Positions 1 to 8,579 of a stretch of 54,831 bases of DNA are shown here, in pieces; positions within the stretch are counted from its first letter, which is position 1; every line of letters begins with the position of its first letter. The notes below the pieces were generated by a model. It was not told where the DNA came from and made no database searches. It worked only from the letters and a program-made list of their open reading frames with translations. Where the stretch lies: the NCBI GenBank assembly GCA_964574335.1, contig CAZNNH010000023.1:1-54831 (forward strand), in the 5' to 3' direction. The stretch comes from CAZNNH01 sp964574335. Lineage in GTDB: Bacteria > Acidobacteriota > Vicinamibacteria > Fen-336. The position numbers and the translations under genes were made by a program.

Positions 1-1531
1 ACATCTCGTCCGACCACGTGCCAGTCCCGCTGGCTAGATCGAGCTCCCAGTTTCCCAGCCTGGCGACTCGCTGAGCCTCGCGGAGGCTTTCCTCGCTTCG
101 GCGGAGCGCGGCCTCGGTCCGTCTCCGCTTTGTGATGTCGCGACACACACAGAACACCAGCTTCTGGTCCCCGAACACGGCGCCGTTGGTGCTGACCTCG
201 ACGTCGACCAGGCTGCCATCCTTGCGGCGCTGCCGGGTCTCGAAGTGATCGCCTGTCGCATCCACCGACCGGATCATCTCAGAAAGCTGCTCGCGCGTGA
301 ACTGGGTATCCCAGTCCCATACGTGAAGCTCGTGGATCTCCTCGAGCGAGTATCCAAGCATGTCCGCGTAACGTCGGTTCGCCTCGTAGACCTTGCCGTC
401 CTGATCGAGAACGACGATGCCGTCCCTGGATTGCTCCACCAAGAGACGCCGTCGCGCGACCTCGACTGCCAGCGCCTGAGCGGCGCGCTTCTCTTTGGTG
501 GAGTCGTGTGTGATGCCCAGGATCTCGCGGACCTGGCCCTCCGTGCCGAGGAGAGGCACGCAGGTGATGGTGAGGCTGCGCGCTCCCGTCTCCGGCAGCA
601 GGAGCTCCGTGTCTACGGAGGAGGTGGTCCGTGTCTCGAGGGCCGTCGTCAGGGCGGGCAGATAGGCTCCGTACACCTCCGGTGGCCAGACATCCTCATC
701 CTGGCGCCCGATGTAGTCGGAGGCCGGGCGGCCGGTCACGGCGCGCGTGGCGGCGTTGATGTAGCGGATCCGGAGATCGGTGTCGTAGATCACCACGACA
801 TCCGGGATGTTCTCGAGGGCGAGACGAAACCGTTCTTCACTGTCGCGAAGGTGCTGCTCCGCCAGCTTCAGGTCAGTTACGTCTTGAAACGTCGTATACA
901 CCTCGCGGGTGTCGGCGGCACCGGGTCGGCGGACCGGTACAGCGTCGATAGAGAGCCAGCGAAGGCGATCGTCCGTCGGGCTGAACACACCCATGACGAC
1001 GTTGCGGACTGGTTCGCCGGTCCGCAGGGCCACCATCGAGGGATGCGTCTCGCCCGGGAAATCCGAGCCATCCTCATGGATGGTTCTCCAGCGAGGGTCG
1101 GCGGACGTCCGCCCTCGCATCTGGTCGAGTGTCAGGCCGAGGATGTGCTCCGCAGCCGGGTTGGCGGTCGTGATACGTCCCTCGACGTCCTGGAAGACGA
1201 CCCCGACGACGGTCGTGCTGAACACGGTCTGCGCGCGCTGCTCGGACTCCGCAAGTGCCGCCAAGGACCTTGCTCGATCCGCCGCCGATTCATGGGCTTG
1301 CGTGACGAACCGTCGGAGCAGAAGCAAGAGCACGATCCCGGTGCCCGCCACGAAAGCCAAGCCCTTCGTCGTCTGCATAGCTCCGTACGAGGACCTCTCC
1401 GCGACGAGGTGGGCGACGAGATAGTCCGAGAGACCGATCCAGAGCACGCCCAGAGCGACGTAGGCGCCCACGATGTGGACTACTAGTCGCCTGGCGGTGG
1501 CAATGTCCGCCACATCCCTCCGCTCCACCAT
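1..1531 (-). CDS. Membrane-anchored multi-PAS sensor protein, 3' part missing (window edge)
   Basis: Leftward gene running off the left edge, so only the first 510 codons are visible. The N-terminus has two likely membrane segments (about residues 17-35 and 57-72), followed by PAS domains near 95-215, 225-345 and 355-475 and the start of a fourth near 485. PAS-type sequence includes YEANRRYADMLGYSLEEI and PAC-type ends such as TTFQDVTDLKLAEQHL. This is the input half of a cytoplasmic-membrane sensor; the output (histidine kinase, GGDEF or other) lies outside the window, so the output class is unknown. The ATG at 1531 is chosen because GGGGAGGG lies just upstream. Its neighbours are PAS-containing histidine kinases, which makes a kinase output the most likely. 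Confidence 0.85.
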   Translation of the reverse strand, partial: MVERRDVADIATARRLVVHIVGAYVALGVLWIGLSDYLVAHLVAERSSYGAMQTTKGLAFVAGTGIVLLLLLRRFVTQAHESAADRARSLAALAESEQRAQTVFSTTVVGVVFQDVEGRITTANPAAEHILGLTLDQMRGRTSADPRWRTIHEDGSDFPGETHPSMVALRTGEPVRNVVMGVFSPTDDRLRWLSIDAVPVRRPGAADTREVYTTFQDVTDLKLAEQHLRDSEERFRLALENIPDVVVIYDTDLRIRYINAATRAVTGRPASDYIGRQDEDVWPPEVYGAYLPALTTALETRTTSSVDTELLLPETGARSLTITCVPLLGTEGQVREILGITHDSTKEKRAAQALAVEVARRRLLVEQSRDGIVVLDQDGKVYEANRRYADMLGYSLEEIHELHVWDWDTQFTREQLSEMIRSVDATGDHFETRQRRKDGSLVDVEVSTNGAVFGDQKLVFCVCRDITKRRRTEAALRRSEESLREAQRVARLGNWELDLASGTGTWSDEM

Positions 1532-1747
1532 GCGCCCTCCCCGGGGAGCTCCACTGGTGCCAGGAGGACCGTCGCGCAGGCTATTCCCCGCGCCTGCTGA
1601 CCTCGGATGGCGGCGTGTCCTCAAGCCGACCTTCGGGCTCGGGGCGAATCCTTCGCCCTTCGCCGCACCAAGACACCCACGGAAGCCCGACTCAGCCCGG
1701 CACGACGGTGGCCGGGCGGACCCTGCCTATGGCTCATTGTCAGCCCT
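1532..1747. other. Intergenic region, no gene seen
   Basis: This 216-bp stretch separates two leftward sensor genes. It should hold the promoter of the gene ending at the window edge and the 3' end of the hybrid kinase transcript. I see the ribosome binding site (GGGGAGGG) next to 1531 but no convincing coding frame, RNA gene or strong terminator. Confidence 0.5.
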
Positions 1748-4700
1748 TCAGCCTGCCCGACTATCGCTGGCGCCCCTCAGCAAGTCGTGGATCGCATTGG
1801 CCAGGTCGCTCGCGTGGAAAGGCTTGTGCAACAGATTCTGGAGCCCGCCGCGTCCTTCGTCGGTGCGGTCCTCCACGTCCGTATAGCCGGACATGAACAG
1901 GACCTTCAGGTCCGGCAGGGTTCGGCGAAGGCGGTCTGCCAGAATGGTGCCGTTCATGCCAGGCATGATGACGTCCGTGATCAGCACGTCCGGCCGCAGC
2001 TGTTGCTCCTCGACCGCCAGCAGCGCCTCGCCCCCGTTGGCGGCCACGACCGGCGCGTATCCGAGCTCCTGGATCAGGTCTTGAACGAGCTCGCGTAGGC
2101 CCTGTTCGTCTTCGACCACCAGGATCGTCTCGCCGTGGCCCTCTTCGGGGCGGCGGGAGACGGCGGCCGGCGCGACCGCGGCCGTCGTCTCGGCCGAAGG
2201 GAGGATGACGCGAAACGTCGTGCCCTGCCCCCGCTCGCTCTCGAGCTCGATGTGGCCGCCCGCCTGCTCGACGATCCCGTAGACGGTCGACAGGCCGAGC
2301 CCGGTCCCCTTGCCCACCGCCTTCGTCGTGAAGAAGGGCTCGAACAGGTGCTGCTTCGTCGTCTCGTCCATCCCGTGGCCGGTGTCCGTGACGGTAAGCA
2401 CGAGGGCCGGCCTCCCTGCGCCGTCAACTGCCACGCCCGGCGGGCCGGGCATGGCCACGTGCTCGCCGGTTGCGATCACGAGCCGACCTCCCCCCGGCAT
2501 GGCGTCGCGGGCATTGACGGCCAGGTTGATGACGACCTGCTCGACCTGGCCCGGGTCGGCGTGGATGGGGCGGAGACCCTCGCCCAGGTCGAGCACCAGC
2601 TCGACGTCCTCGCCGAGCAGGCGCTCGAGCATTCTGGTGAGGTTGCGAACGACGGCCGTCAGGTCGAGGAGCGCGGGAGAGAGCGGCTGCTGGTGGCTGA
2701 AGGCCAGGAGCTGGCGCGTCAGCGCCGCCCCTCGCTCGGCGCCGCTCAGGATCTGCTTCAGGTTTCCGTGGAGCGGATCGTCGGGCCGCAGGCGCTTGAG
2801 CGCCAGCTCGCAATGGCCGAGGACGACGCCCAGGATGTTGTTGAAGTCGTGGGCCACGCCGCCGGCGAGCCGACCCACCGCTTCCATTTTCTGGGCCTGG
2901 CGTACCTGGGCCTCCAGCTCCTTGATAGCCGTCATGTCGCGGATGACGCCCAACAGGCAGCTCTGCCCGCCCATCACCAGGGGTACCGCGTTGATGTCCG
3001 CGATGAACGTCGTCCCGTCCCGCCGCCTCACCGGGACGCTCGGAGCGAGCGAGTCCAGCCCGGCGACCTGGTTCCGAAAGGCCTCCATCACCATGGGGAG
3101 CGCCTCTGCCGGATGGATCTCCTTGACGCTCAGGCGCAGCAGCTCATTCTCCGAGTAGCCCAGCATGTCGCAGATCGTCTGGTTCGCCATCACGAAGTGG
3201 CCGGTCTCGCTGTCCGCCACCAGGATCCCGTCCACCGCCGCCTGGAAGACGCCGCGCAGGCGCTCTTCACTGACGCGCAGCGCCTCCTCGGCGGTCCGGC
3301 GCTCGGTGACGTCCTGATCCACGCCGTAGGTGCGGACGGTCCGGCCCTGATCATCCTTGACGACGAAGATCCGCACCGCCAGGTAGCCGGGCTGACCGTC
3401 GCCGAAGATCACCTTGTGCTCGATCATGGCGGCGTAGCTGGAATCGGTGGACTCGAGGGCCTTGCGTACCTCCGAGGCCACGAGCCCGGCCTCGTCTGGC
3501 GGTAGGAACCGCCTCGTGTACGTCTCGGCCGGCATCGTGTAGCCGCCTTCGCGTTCCGCCGTGGTTCGGAGCAGGGCATAGAAGTGGTCGTTGAAGGTGA
3601 ACAGGGCCTTCCCGACGTCGTACTCCCAGTGACCGAGGTGTGCCAGCCTGAGCGCGGCGGCCAGTTGGGCCTCGCTGGTGCGTGCGGCCTGCTCCGCCTG
3701 ACGGCGCTCGGTCATGTCCGTCAAGACGCCGCTGAGCCCGACGACCCGTTCACCATCGAGCGTCGGCCGGCTCGAGGTCCGTACCCAGCGATACTCGCCG
3801 GAAGCCGTCCTCAAGCGGAACTCGCTGGGGCGCAAGTCGCCGGCCATCGTCCTCTCGAAGGAGGCCCGAACGGCGTTCGCGTCCTCAGGGTGGACGAGCT
3901 CGTCGTAGGGCCGACCGACGATGTTGGCCGGGTGGCACCCGAAGTTCGTCCGGACCGCTGGGCTGGCGAAGCGGACGGTCCCATCGAGGTCGAGGGCGAA
4001 GACCACGTCGTTCAGGTTCTCGATCAGCTCCCGGTATTGCTCCTCGGCGCGCTTGCGTTCGGTGATGTCGGCCGCCATGGTCAGCAAGCAAGGTTCGCCG
4101 CCGATGTCGATGGTCGCCGCGGACACCAGCAGGTCGCGAGACGGGCCCTCCCTCGGCCGGAGGCGGAGCTCGAACCCCTGCACCTCCCCACGCGCGCGCA
4201 CCAGCTCGACCAGCCGGTCTCGCTGGAGGGGCTCGACCCACGTGTTGAGACCGACCGGCGTCTTCCCGATGGCCTCGGCGCGGGCATACCCGATGACCTT
4301 GGTTCCGGCATCGTTGATGTCCACCAGCGTGCCGTCGGCGAGCCGGGTCAGGGCCACGGGGTTCGGGCTGGCGTGGAACACGGTCGAGAAGCGGGCCTCG
4401 CTGGCGCGCAAATCTTCCTCGGCCGTGGCGCGACTCAGAGCGACGCTACAGACGCGGGCCAGCATAGAGCGCACCTGTTCGGGTACCGCCTCGGCTGTAC
4501 GCGGCATGACGATGACGCAGGTCCCCAGGAGCTGGCCACTGTCGGCCAGCACCAGCGCGTACAGCTCACCGGATTGGAGCTCCCGCTCGACCGCGCTGGA
4601 GATCGCGTGTGGCATGGAGCCGAAGGCGCCCTCCTGCTCCACCTGTACACTGACCGGCACGCGGAGGCCGATCAAGCCAGCCCCCAGCGCAGCCTCGACC

Positions 4701-5326
4701 CGTTGGCGCAGGTCTGCGTGGCCGGGAGGAAAGGCGGCGTGCTCCACCACCAGGGCTTTCGTCGCCTCGTCGTACGACGACACCACCACGGCCACCGCGC
4801 CGGAGATCTGGAGCAGCCTTTCGGCCATGATGGCCCGGATGCGCTCGGGGCTCTGCAGGCCCCCCAGCTCGATCGCCAGCTCGTTGATGGCCCGCAGACT
4901 CTCGAGCAGGCGGAGGTTCGCCCTCTCGGCGGACCGCCGCTCCTGCCGCACCTCGGCCTCGCGCAGCTCGCGTTCCACCGCCGGCGCCAGACGCGCCAGC
5001 CTGTCCTTCATCAGGTAGTCGCTGGTCCCGGCCTTCATCATGGCCACCGCCGTGTCCTCACCGACCACGCCGGAGACGACGATGAAGGGCACGTCCAATC
5101 CGGTCTGCTGCAGGACGTCGAGGGCGCCCGGAGCGTCGAAGCGGGGCAGGCGGTAGTCGGCGATCACCAGGTCCCAGGGCATCTCCCGGAGCGCGGCGCC
5201 CATCTCCTCGGCGGTCTCGACGCGCCGGCTGCGGACGGCATAGCCGGCCTTGCTCAGCAGCCTGACTGCGAGCGCGGCGTCGCTCTCGGAGTCCTCGACG
5301 ATCAGAAGCCGCAGATGCTTGGCCAT
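1748..5326 (-). CDS. Hybrid histidine kinase, REC-GAF-PAS(x4)-HisKA-HATPase-REC
   Basis: A 1192-residue cytoplasmic hybrid kinase with no membrane segment. An N-terminal receiver (about 1-125, phosphoacceptor D57 in IADYRLPRF) is followed by a GAF-like region (about 150-300), four PAS domains (roughly 310-430, 435-560, 570-690, 695-815), an H-box (GGVAHDFNNILG), an ATPase with NARDAMPGG and GKGTGLGLSTVYG motifs, and a C-terminal receiver (ITDVIMPGMNG). Family knowledge: autophosphorylation on the H-box His, then transfer to the C-terminal Asp. The receiver-first layout suggests it accepts a phosphoryl group or partner signal from upstream. It begins 6 nt after the stop of the single-domain receiver at 5333, so it is probably the last gene of that operon. 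Confidence 0.93.
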   Translation of the reverse strand: MAKHLRLLIVEDSESDAALAVRLLSKAGYAVRSRRVETAEEMGAALREMPWDLVIADYRLPRFDAPGALDVLQQTGLDVPFIVVSGVVGEDTAVAMMKAGTSDYLMKDRLARLAPAVERELREAEVRQERRSAERANLRLLESLRAINELAIELGGLQSPERIRAIMAERLLQISGAVAVVVSSYDEATKALVVEHAAFPPGHADLRQRVEAALGAGLIGLRVPVSVQVEQEGAFGSMPHAISSAVERELQSGELYALVLADSGQLLGTCVIVMPRTAEAVPEQVRSMLARVCSVALSRATAEEDLRASEARFSTVFHASPNPVALTRLADGTLVDINDAGTKVIGYARAEAIGKTPVGLNTWVEPLQRDRLVELVRARGEVQGFELRLRPREGPSRDLLVSAATIDIGGEPCLLTMAADITERKRAEEQYRELIENLNDVVFALDLDGTVRFASPAVRTNFGCHPANIVGRPYDELVHPEDANAVRASFERTMAGDLRPSEFRLRTASGEYRWVRTSSRPTLDGERVVGLSGVLTDMTERRQAEQAARTSEAQLAAALRLAHLGHWEYDVGKALFTFNDHFYALLRTTAEREGGYTMPAETYTRRFLPPDEAGLVASEVRKALESTDSSYAAMIEHKVIFGDGQPGYLAVRIFVVKDDQGRTVRTYGVDQDVTERRTAEEALRVSEERLRGVFQAAVDGILVADSETGHFVMANQTICDMLGYSENELLRLSVKEIHPAEALPMVMEAFRNQVAGLDSLAPSVPVRRRDGTTFIADINAVPLVMGGQSCLLGVIRDMTAIKELEAQVRQAQKMEAVGRLAGGVAHDFNNILGVVLGHCELALKRLRPDDPLHGNLKQILSGAERGAALTRQLLAFSHQQPLSPALLDLTAVVRNLTRMLERLLGEDVELVLDLGEGLRPIHADPGQVEQVVINLAVNARDAMPGGGRLVIATGEHVAMPGPPGVAVDGAGRPALVLTVTDTGHGMDETTKQHLFEPFFTTKAVGKGTGLGLSTVYGIVEQAGGHIELESERGQGTTFRVILPSAETTAAVAPAAVSRRPEEGHGETILVVEDEQGLRELVQDLIQELGYAPVVAANGGEALLAVEEQQLRPDVLITDVIMPGMNGTILADRLRRTLPDLKVLFMSGYTDVEDRTDEGRGGLQNLLHKPFHASDLANAIHDLLRGASDSRAG

Positions 5327-5332
5327 ACCGCC

Positions 5333-5773
5333 CTAGCTTTTCGGTGGAGCTTCGTTCAGGACCAGCCAGTACAGGCCCACCTGCCGGACCGCCTCCGCGA
5401 AACGGGCGAAGTCGACCGGCTTGCGGATGTAGCTGTTGACGCCTAGGTCATAGCTCCTGGCCACGTCCTGCTCCTCCTTCGAGGACGTCAGCACGACGAC
5501 CGGCAGGCGGCGTGTCGCTTGGTTCGTCCGGATGCACCTGAGCACCTCGTGACCGCCGATCTTCGGCAGCTTGAGGTCGAGCAGGACGAGGGCCGGGAGG
5601 TCCGCCGCGTCGCGTCCCGAATAGTCGCCCGTCGCCAACAGGTAGTCGACGGCCTGCTGGCCGTCCTCCACCACCACCAGCGCGTTCGCCACCCGGCCGA
5701 GGCTCAGCGCACGGCGGGTCAGATCGACGTCGCTGGGGTTGTCCTCGACCAGCAGGATGACTCTCTCCGTCAT
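5333..5773 (-). CDS. Single-domain response regulator (CheY/Rcp1-like)
   Basis: A 146-residue stand-alone receiver with no output domain. The acidic pocket (VEDNPSD), phosphoacceptor D66 (LLDLKLPKIGG) and conserved Lys (YIRKPVDF, K118) are all present, so it should be phosphorylatable. The long beta4-alpha4 region and the IRKPVDFARFAEAV end are typical of Rcp1-like partners of phytochrome-type kinases. Its ATG overlaps the stop of the kinase at 5770 by four bases (ATGA), which implies translational coupling and a cognate relationship. The next gene is a hybrid kinase that starts with a receiver, so this protein may act as a shuttle between the two kinases; that role is inferred from order only. 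Confidence 0.9.
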   Translation of the reverse strand: MTERVILLVEDNPSDVDLTRRALSLGRVANALVVVEDGQQAVDYLLATGDYSGRDAADLPALVLLDLKLPKIGGHEVLRCIRTNQATRRLPVVVLTSSKEEQDVARSYDLGVNSYIRKPVDFARFAEAVRQVGLYWLVLNEAPPKS

Positions 5774-8340
5774 GCGTCCTCCTCCAAGGTGAAGTAGAAC
5801 GTGGCGCCCTCGTCGACGCCGGCCTCCGCCCAGATCCTTCCGCCATGGCGGCGAATGATGCGCTGGACCGTGGCCAGCCCCACCCCCGTGCCCGGGAACT
5901 CGGATGACCGGTGGAGGCGCTGGAAGGCGCCGAAGAGCTTGTCCGAGTAGGCCATGTCGAATCCGGCGCCGTTGTCGCGCACATAGAAGGCCTGCTGCCC
6001 GTCGACCGGCGTCCGGCCGAACTCGATCCGTGCGGTCGAACGCGTGGAGCTGAACTTCCAGGCGTTGTCCAGCAGGTTGGTCAGCGCCAGCTCCAGCAGG
6101 GTCGCGTCGCCTCTGGCGGAGAGGTTCGGCTGGACGGTCAGCTCGACCTGGCGGTCGACGTGCGCGGTCCGGAGGCGATCGGTGATCGCCTCGGCCAGCG
6201 AGGAGAGGTCGACAGGCTCGGCGCGCATCTCGGTGCGTGTCACCCGCGAGAGGGCCAGCAGGTCGTCGATCAGCCGGCCCATGCGCTGCGCTTCGGAGCG
6301 CACGCGGCCCAGGTACTGCCGTCCCTGATCGTCCAGGCGATCGGCACAGTCGTCCAGGAGCGCCAGGCTCCAGCCGTCGATGCCCCGCAGCGGGGCGCGC
6401 AGGTCGTGCGAGACGGAGTAGGCGAAGGCGCTCAGCTCCTCGTTGGCGGCCGACAACTCGGTGGTGCGGTCGCTCACCCGGAGCTCGAGCTCCTCGCTGA
6501 GCCGGAGCCGCTCGTCCTCGGCCAGCTTGCGGTCCGTCACGTCCTCCACCGTCCCGACGAAGCCGACCGCACACCGCGCCTCGCCTTCGCCTTCGAAGGT
6601 GGCCAGACCGTGGGCTTCCACCCAGCGCACCGTCCCGTCGGGTCGGTTGACGCGGTAGGTCGTGACATAGGGCTTGGGGTCGACGGGATCGAGCGCCGCC
6701 TCCACGGCGGCCCAGACGCGAGGGAGGTCGTCTGGATGGAGGAATGTCAGGATCTCGTCGTTGGGGCGCTGGGATCCGGAGACGCCGAAGATCTCGCAGT
6801 AGCGCTCGTCGTAGTCGGAGATCCGCGTCAGGGGGTTGTAGTGCCACCAGCCCAGGCGCGCCGCCGCCAGGGCCAACCGGTGCTGCTGGGCCAGGGCGTC
6901 GCGCTCGGCCTCCGCCCGCCTGTGACCGGTCACGTCCTCGGCGGTGCCGTCGTAGTAGAGGGGCCGGCCGGACTGGTCGCGAACCACGGTGGCGCTCTCG
7001 CGCACGAACACCACCGACCCGTCCCTTCTCGCCCACCCGCTCTCGAAGCCCTCGACACCGCCGGCGTCCTCGATCAGGCGCCTGAAGTCGGCCCGAGCGT
7101 GGCCCGGCGCGAATCCCTCCTGCTCGAGGTTGCGCTCCAACAGCTCGGCGGCCGAATCGAAGCCCAACATGCGCACGAGCGCCGGGTTGGCCATCACAAT
7201 GCGTCCGTCGGGCGTCGAGCGATAGAGCCCGATGGTGGTGTTCTCGTAGAGGCTGCGAAAGCGTCTCTCGCTCTCGATCCTGGCACGCTCGACCTCGTAC
7301 AGCTCCTTGTAGTGGCCCTTGCTGGTTCGCTGCCAGAAGGCCAGGAACCCGGCGATCGTGGCGGCGACGAAGCCGGCGAGAAGCCCCCCGATGAGAAGGG
7401 CGCGATCCCGCGCCGGGCCGAGGGCCTCGGCGGCGTCCACCTTGGCGACGATGAACCACGGCGAGTCGGGGATCGGGCTGACGACGGCGAGCACGTCGAC
7501 GCCTCGGTAGTCCTTGCCGCGCGTCACGCCGCGCTGGCCGCCGACGACCTGGGCCGCCGGAAGATCGAGCTGCGAGAGGGGGAAACGCAGGCGGAGCGCG
7601 GTGCTCTTCCGATGGCGCAGCTCGTTCAGGAAGACGACATCGTTCCCTTCGCGCCGCACGAGCAGCGTCTCGGCGCTCGAGCTCGGCGTGGGCCAGGTGG
7701 AGATGAGGGGGAAGAGCGCACTCTCGGCGTTGCACCTCAGCAGGACCGCCCCGAGGGCCTCGGCCGTGTCTCCCGGGCCGGCGAACACGGGGGCCACGAC
7801 CTCCAGGTGCGGAGGCAGGCCGTTCGGCCCGGCATGCAGGTCGGTGAGGACGGCACGATGCCCCTGGAACGCGGTCCTCAGAGAGCGCCGGGCGGATCCA
7901 TGGGTCTCCTCGCCAGCGGCGTGGCCGCTCAGTGACAGGAGGATGTGTCCCCCTGGATTCACCAGCAGCACGTCGTCGTATGGCCCCAGCCGCCTCAACG
8001 ACTGGAAGCGCGTCAGCAACGGCGCACGGGTCGCAGGGCTGGGTGCGGCGAAGAAGCGAGCGGTGTCGCCAGGGAGCGAGGGACTCTCCGTGAGCAGAGA
8101 CCCGTACCCGAGGCGCTCGGCGCGCCAGGCGGTGATCTCCTCGACCTTGAGCGTCGCGACCGTCTCGAGGTCCAGATCGGCTTCGCGGCGAAGACGTTGG
8201 GCCTCACTCCACTCGAGCCAGACCCCCGCCGCCACGACGGCCGAGACCAAGGCGACCACACCCGCGACCAGAGGCGCGCGTGGCAGCGGGGAGGCGGTGA
8301 CCCCCTCGGAGTCGCCGGATTCCGGGTGCGGCTGGTCCAC
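5770..8340 (-). CDS. Membrane sensor histidine kinase, dCache-like sensor plus two PAS domains
   Basis: 856 residues. A first membrane segment (about 22-42) and a second (about 318-338) enclose a periplasmic region of about 275 residues of dCache type (PWFIVAKVDAAEAL before TM2). Two PAS domains follow (about 355-480 and 485-610), then the phytochrome-like H-box (YSVSHDLRAPLRGIDG) and an ATPase domain (NLLDNAWKFSS, FPGTGVGLATVQRI). It should sense an extracytoplasmic small molecule and pass phosphate to the receiver encoded directly downstream, whose start codon overlaps its stop. It has no receiver of its own, which fits dependence on that neighbour. The ligand cannot be told from sequence. 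Confidence 0.92.
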   Translation of the reverse strand: MDQPHPESGDSEGVTASPLPRAPLVAGVVALVSAVVAAGVWLEWSEAQRLRREADLDLETVATLKVEEITAWRAERLGYGSLLTESPSLPGDTARFFAAPSPATRAPLLTRFQSLRRLGPYDDVLLVNPGGHILLSLSGHAAGEETHGSARRSLRTAFQGHRAVLTDLHAGPNGLPPHLEVVAPVFAGPGDTAEALGAVLLRCNAESALFPLISTWPTPSSSAETLLVRREGNDVVFLNELRHRKSTALRLRFPLSQLDLPAAQVVGGQRGVTRGKDYRGVDVLAVVSPIPDSPWFIVAKVDAAEALGPARDRALLIGGLLAGFVAATIAGFLAFWQRTSKGHYKELYEVERARIESERRFRSLYENTTIGLYRSTPDGRIVMANPALVRMLGFDSAAELLERNLEQEGFAPGHARADFRRLIEDAGGVEGFESGWARRDGSVVFVRESATVVRDQSGRPLYYDGTAEDVTGHRRAEAERDALAQQHRLALAAARLGWWHYNPLTRISDYDERYCEIFGVSGSQRPNDEILTFLHPDDLPRVWAAVEAALDPVDPKPYVTTYRVNRPDGTVRWVEAHGLATFEGEGEARCAVGFVGTVEDVTDRKLAEDERLRLSEELELRVSDRTTELSAANEELSAFAYSVSHDLRAPLRGIDGWSLALLDDCADRLDDQGRQYLGRVRSEAQRMGRLIDDLLALSRVTRTEMRAEPVDLSSLAEAITDRLRTAHVDRQVELTVQPNLSARGDATLLELALTNLLDNAWKFSSTRSTARIEFGRTPVDGQQAFYVRDNGAGFDMAYSDKLFGAFQRLHRSSEFPGTGVGLATVQRIIRRHGGRIWAEAGVDEGATFYFTLEEDA

Positions 8341-8579
8341 GGCAGGTTCCTGTTGCCGCCAGGATACAGGCCCAGGACCCGCAATGCCAGACGAAACGGG
8401 AAGCCCCGCGTGGAGGTCTCGCTCCCCACGGCGGCGCTCGGGTCAGCCTCCGACGCGCCGCTTCTGGAGCTCCTCGATTCTCGGCAGGGACTGCGGCACC
8501 ACAAGCTCCCGTCGAGGCGACCGGGCCATGGAGAGCTCGATGCAGCGCCCGATGACGCCCACTGGCCGATGGCCGAAGG
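8341..8579 (-). other. Intergenic region holding a duplicated rhomboid tail
   Basis: 239 bp between two leftward kinase genes. On the minus strand a frame starting at ATG 8529 would encode only 28 residues and end QSLPRIEELQKRRVGG at a TGA (8445-8443). That end closely matches the C-terminus of the rhomboid protein encoded from 12628 to 11462 (QTLQRIDELQKRRIGR). I read it as a relic of a gene 3' end rather than a working gene, because there is no ribosome binding site and nothing upstream resembles the rest of the rhomboid. Confidence 0.45.
8443..8493 (-). repeat. Copy A of a 51-bp imperfect direct repeat (rhomboid 3' tail)
   Basis: The 17 codons ending in TGA at 8443 match the last 17 codons of the rhomboid gene (11512-11462) at 41 of 51 bases by hand alignment, in the same orientation and reading frame. 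Similarity stops on both sides. The two copies flank the hybrid kinase gene at 8580-11267. Confidence 0.55.

Noticed and set aside
245..1486. Long open frame on the plus strand opposite the PAS sensor
   Set aside because: It is antisense to a gene with clear PAS motifs. High G+C makes such shadow frames common, and the encoded sequence resembles no family.
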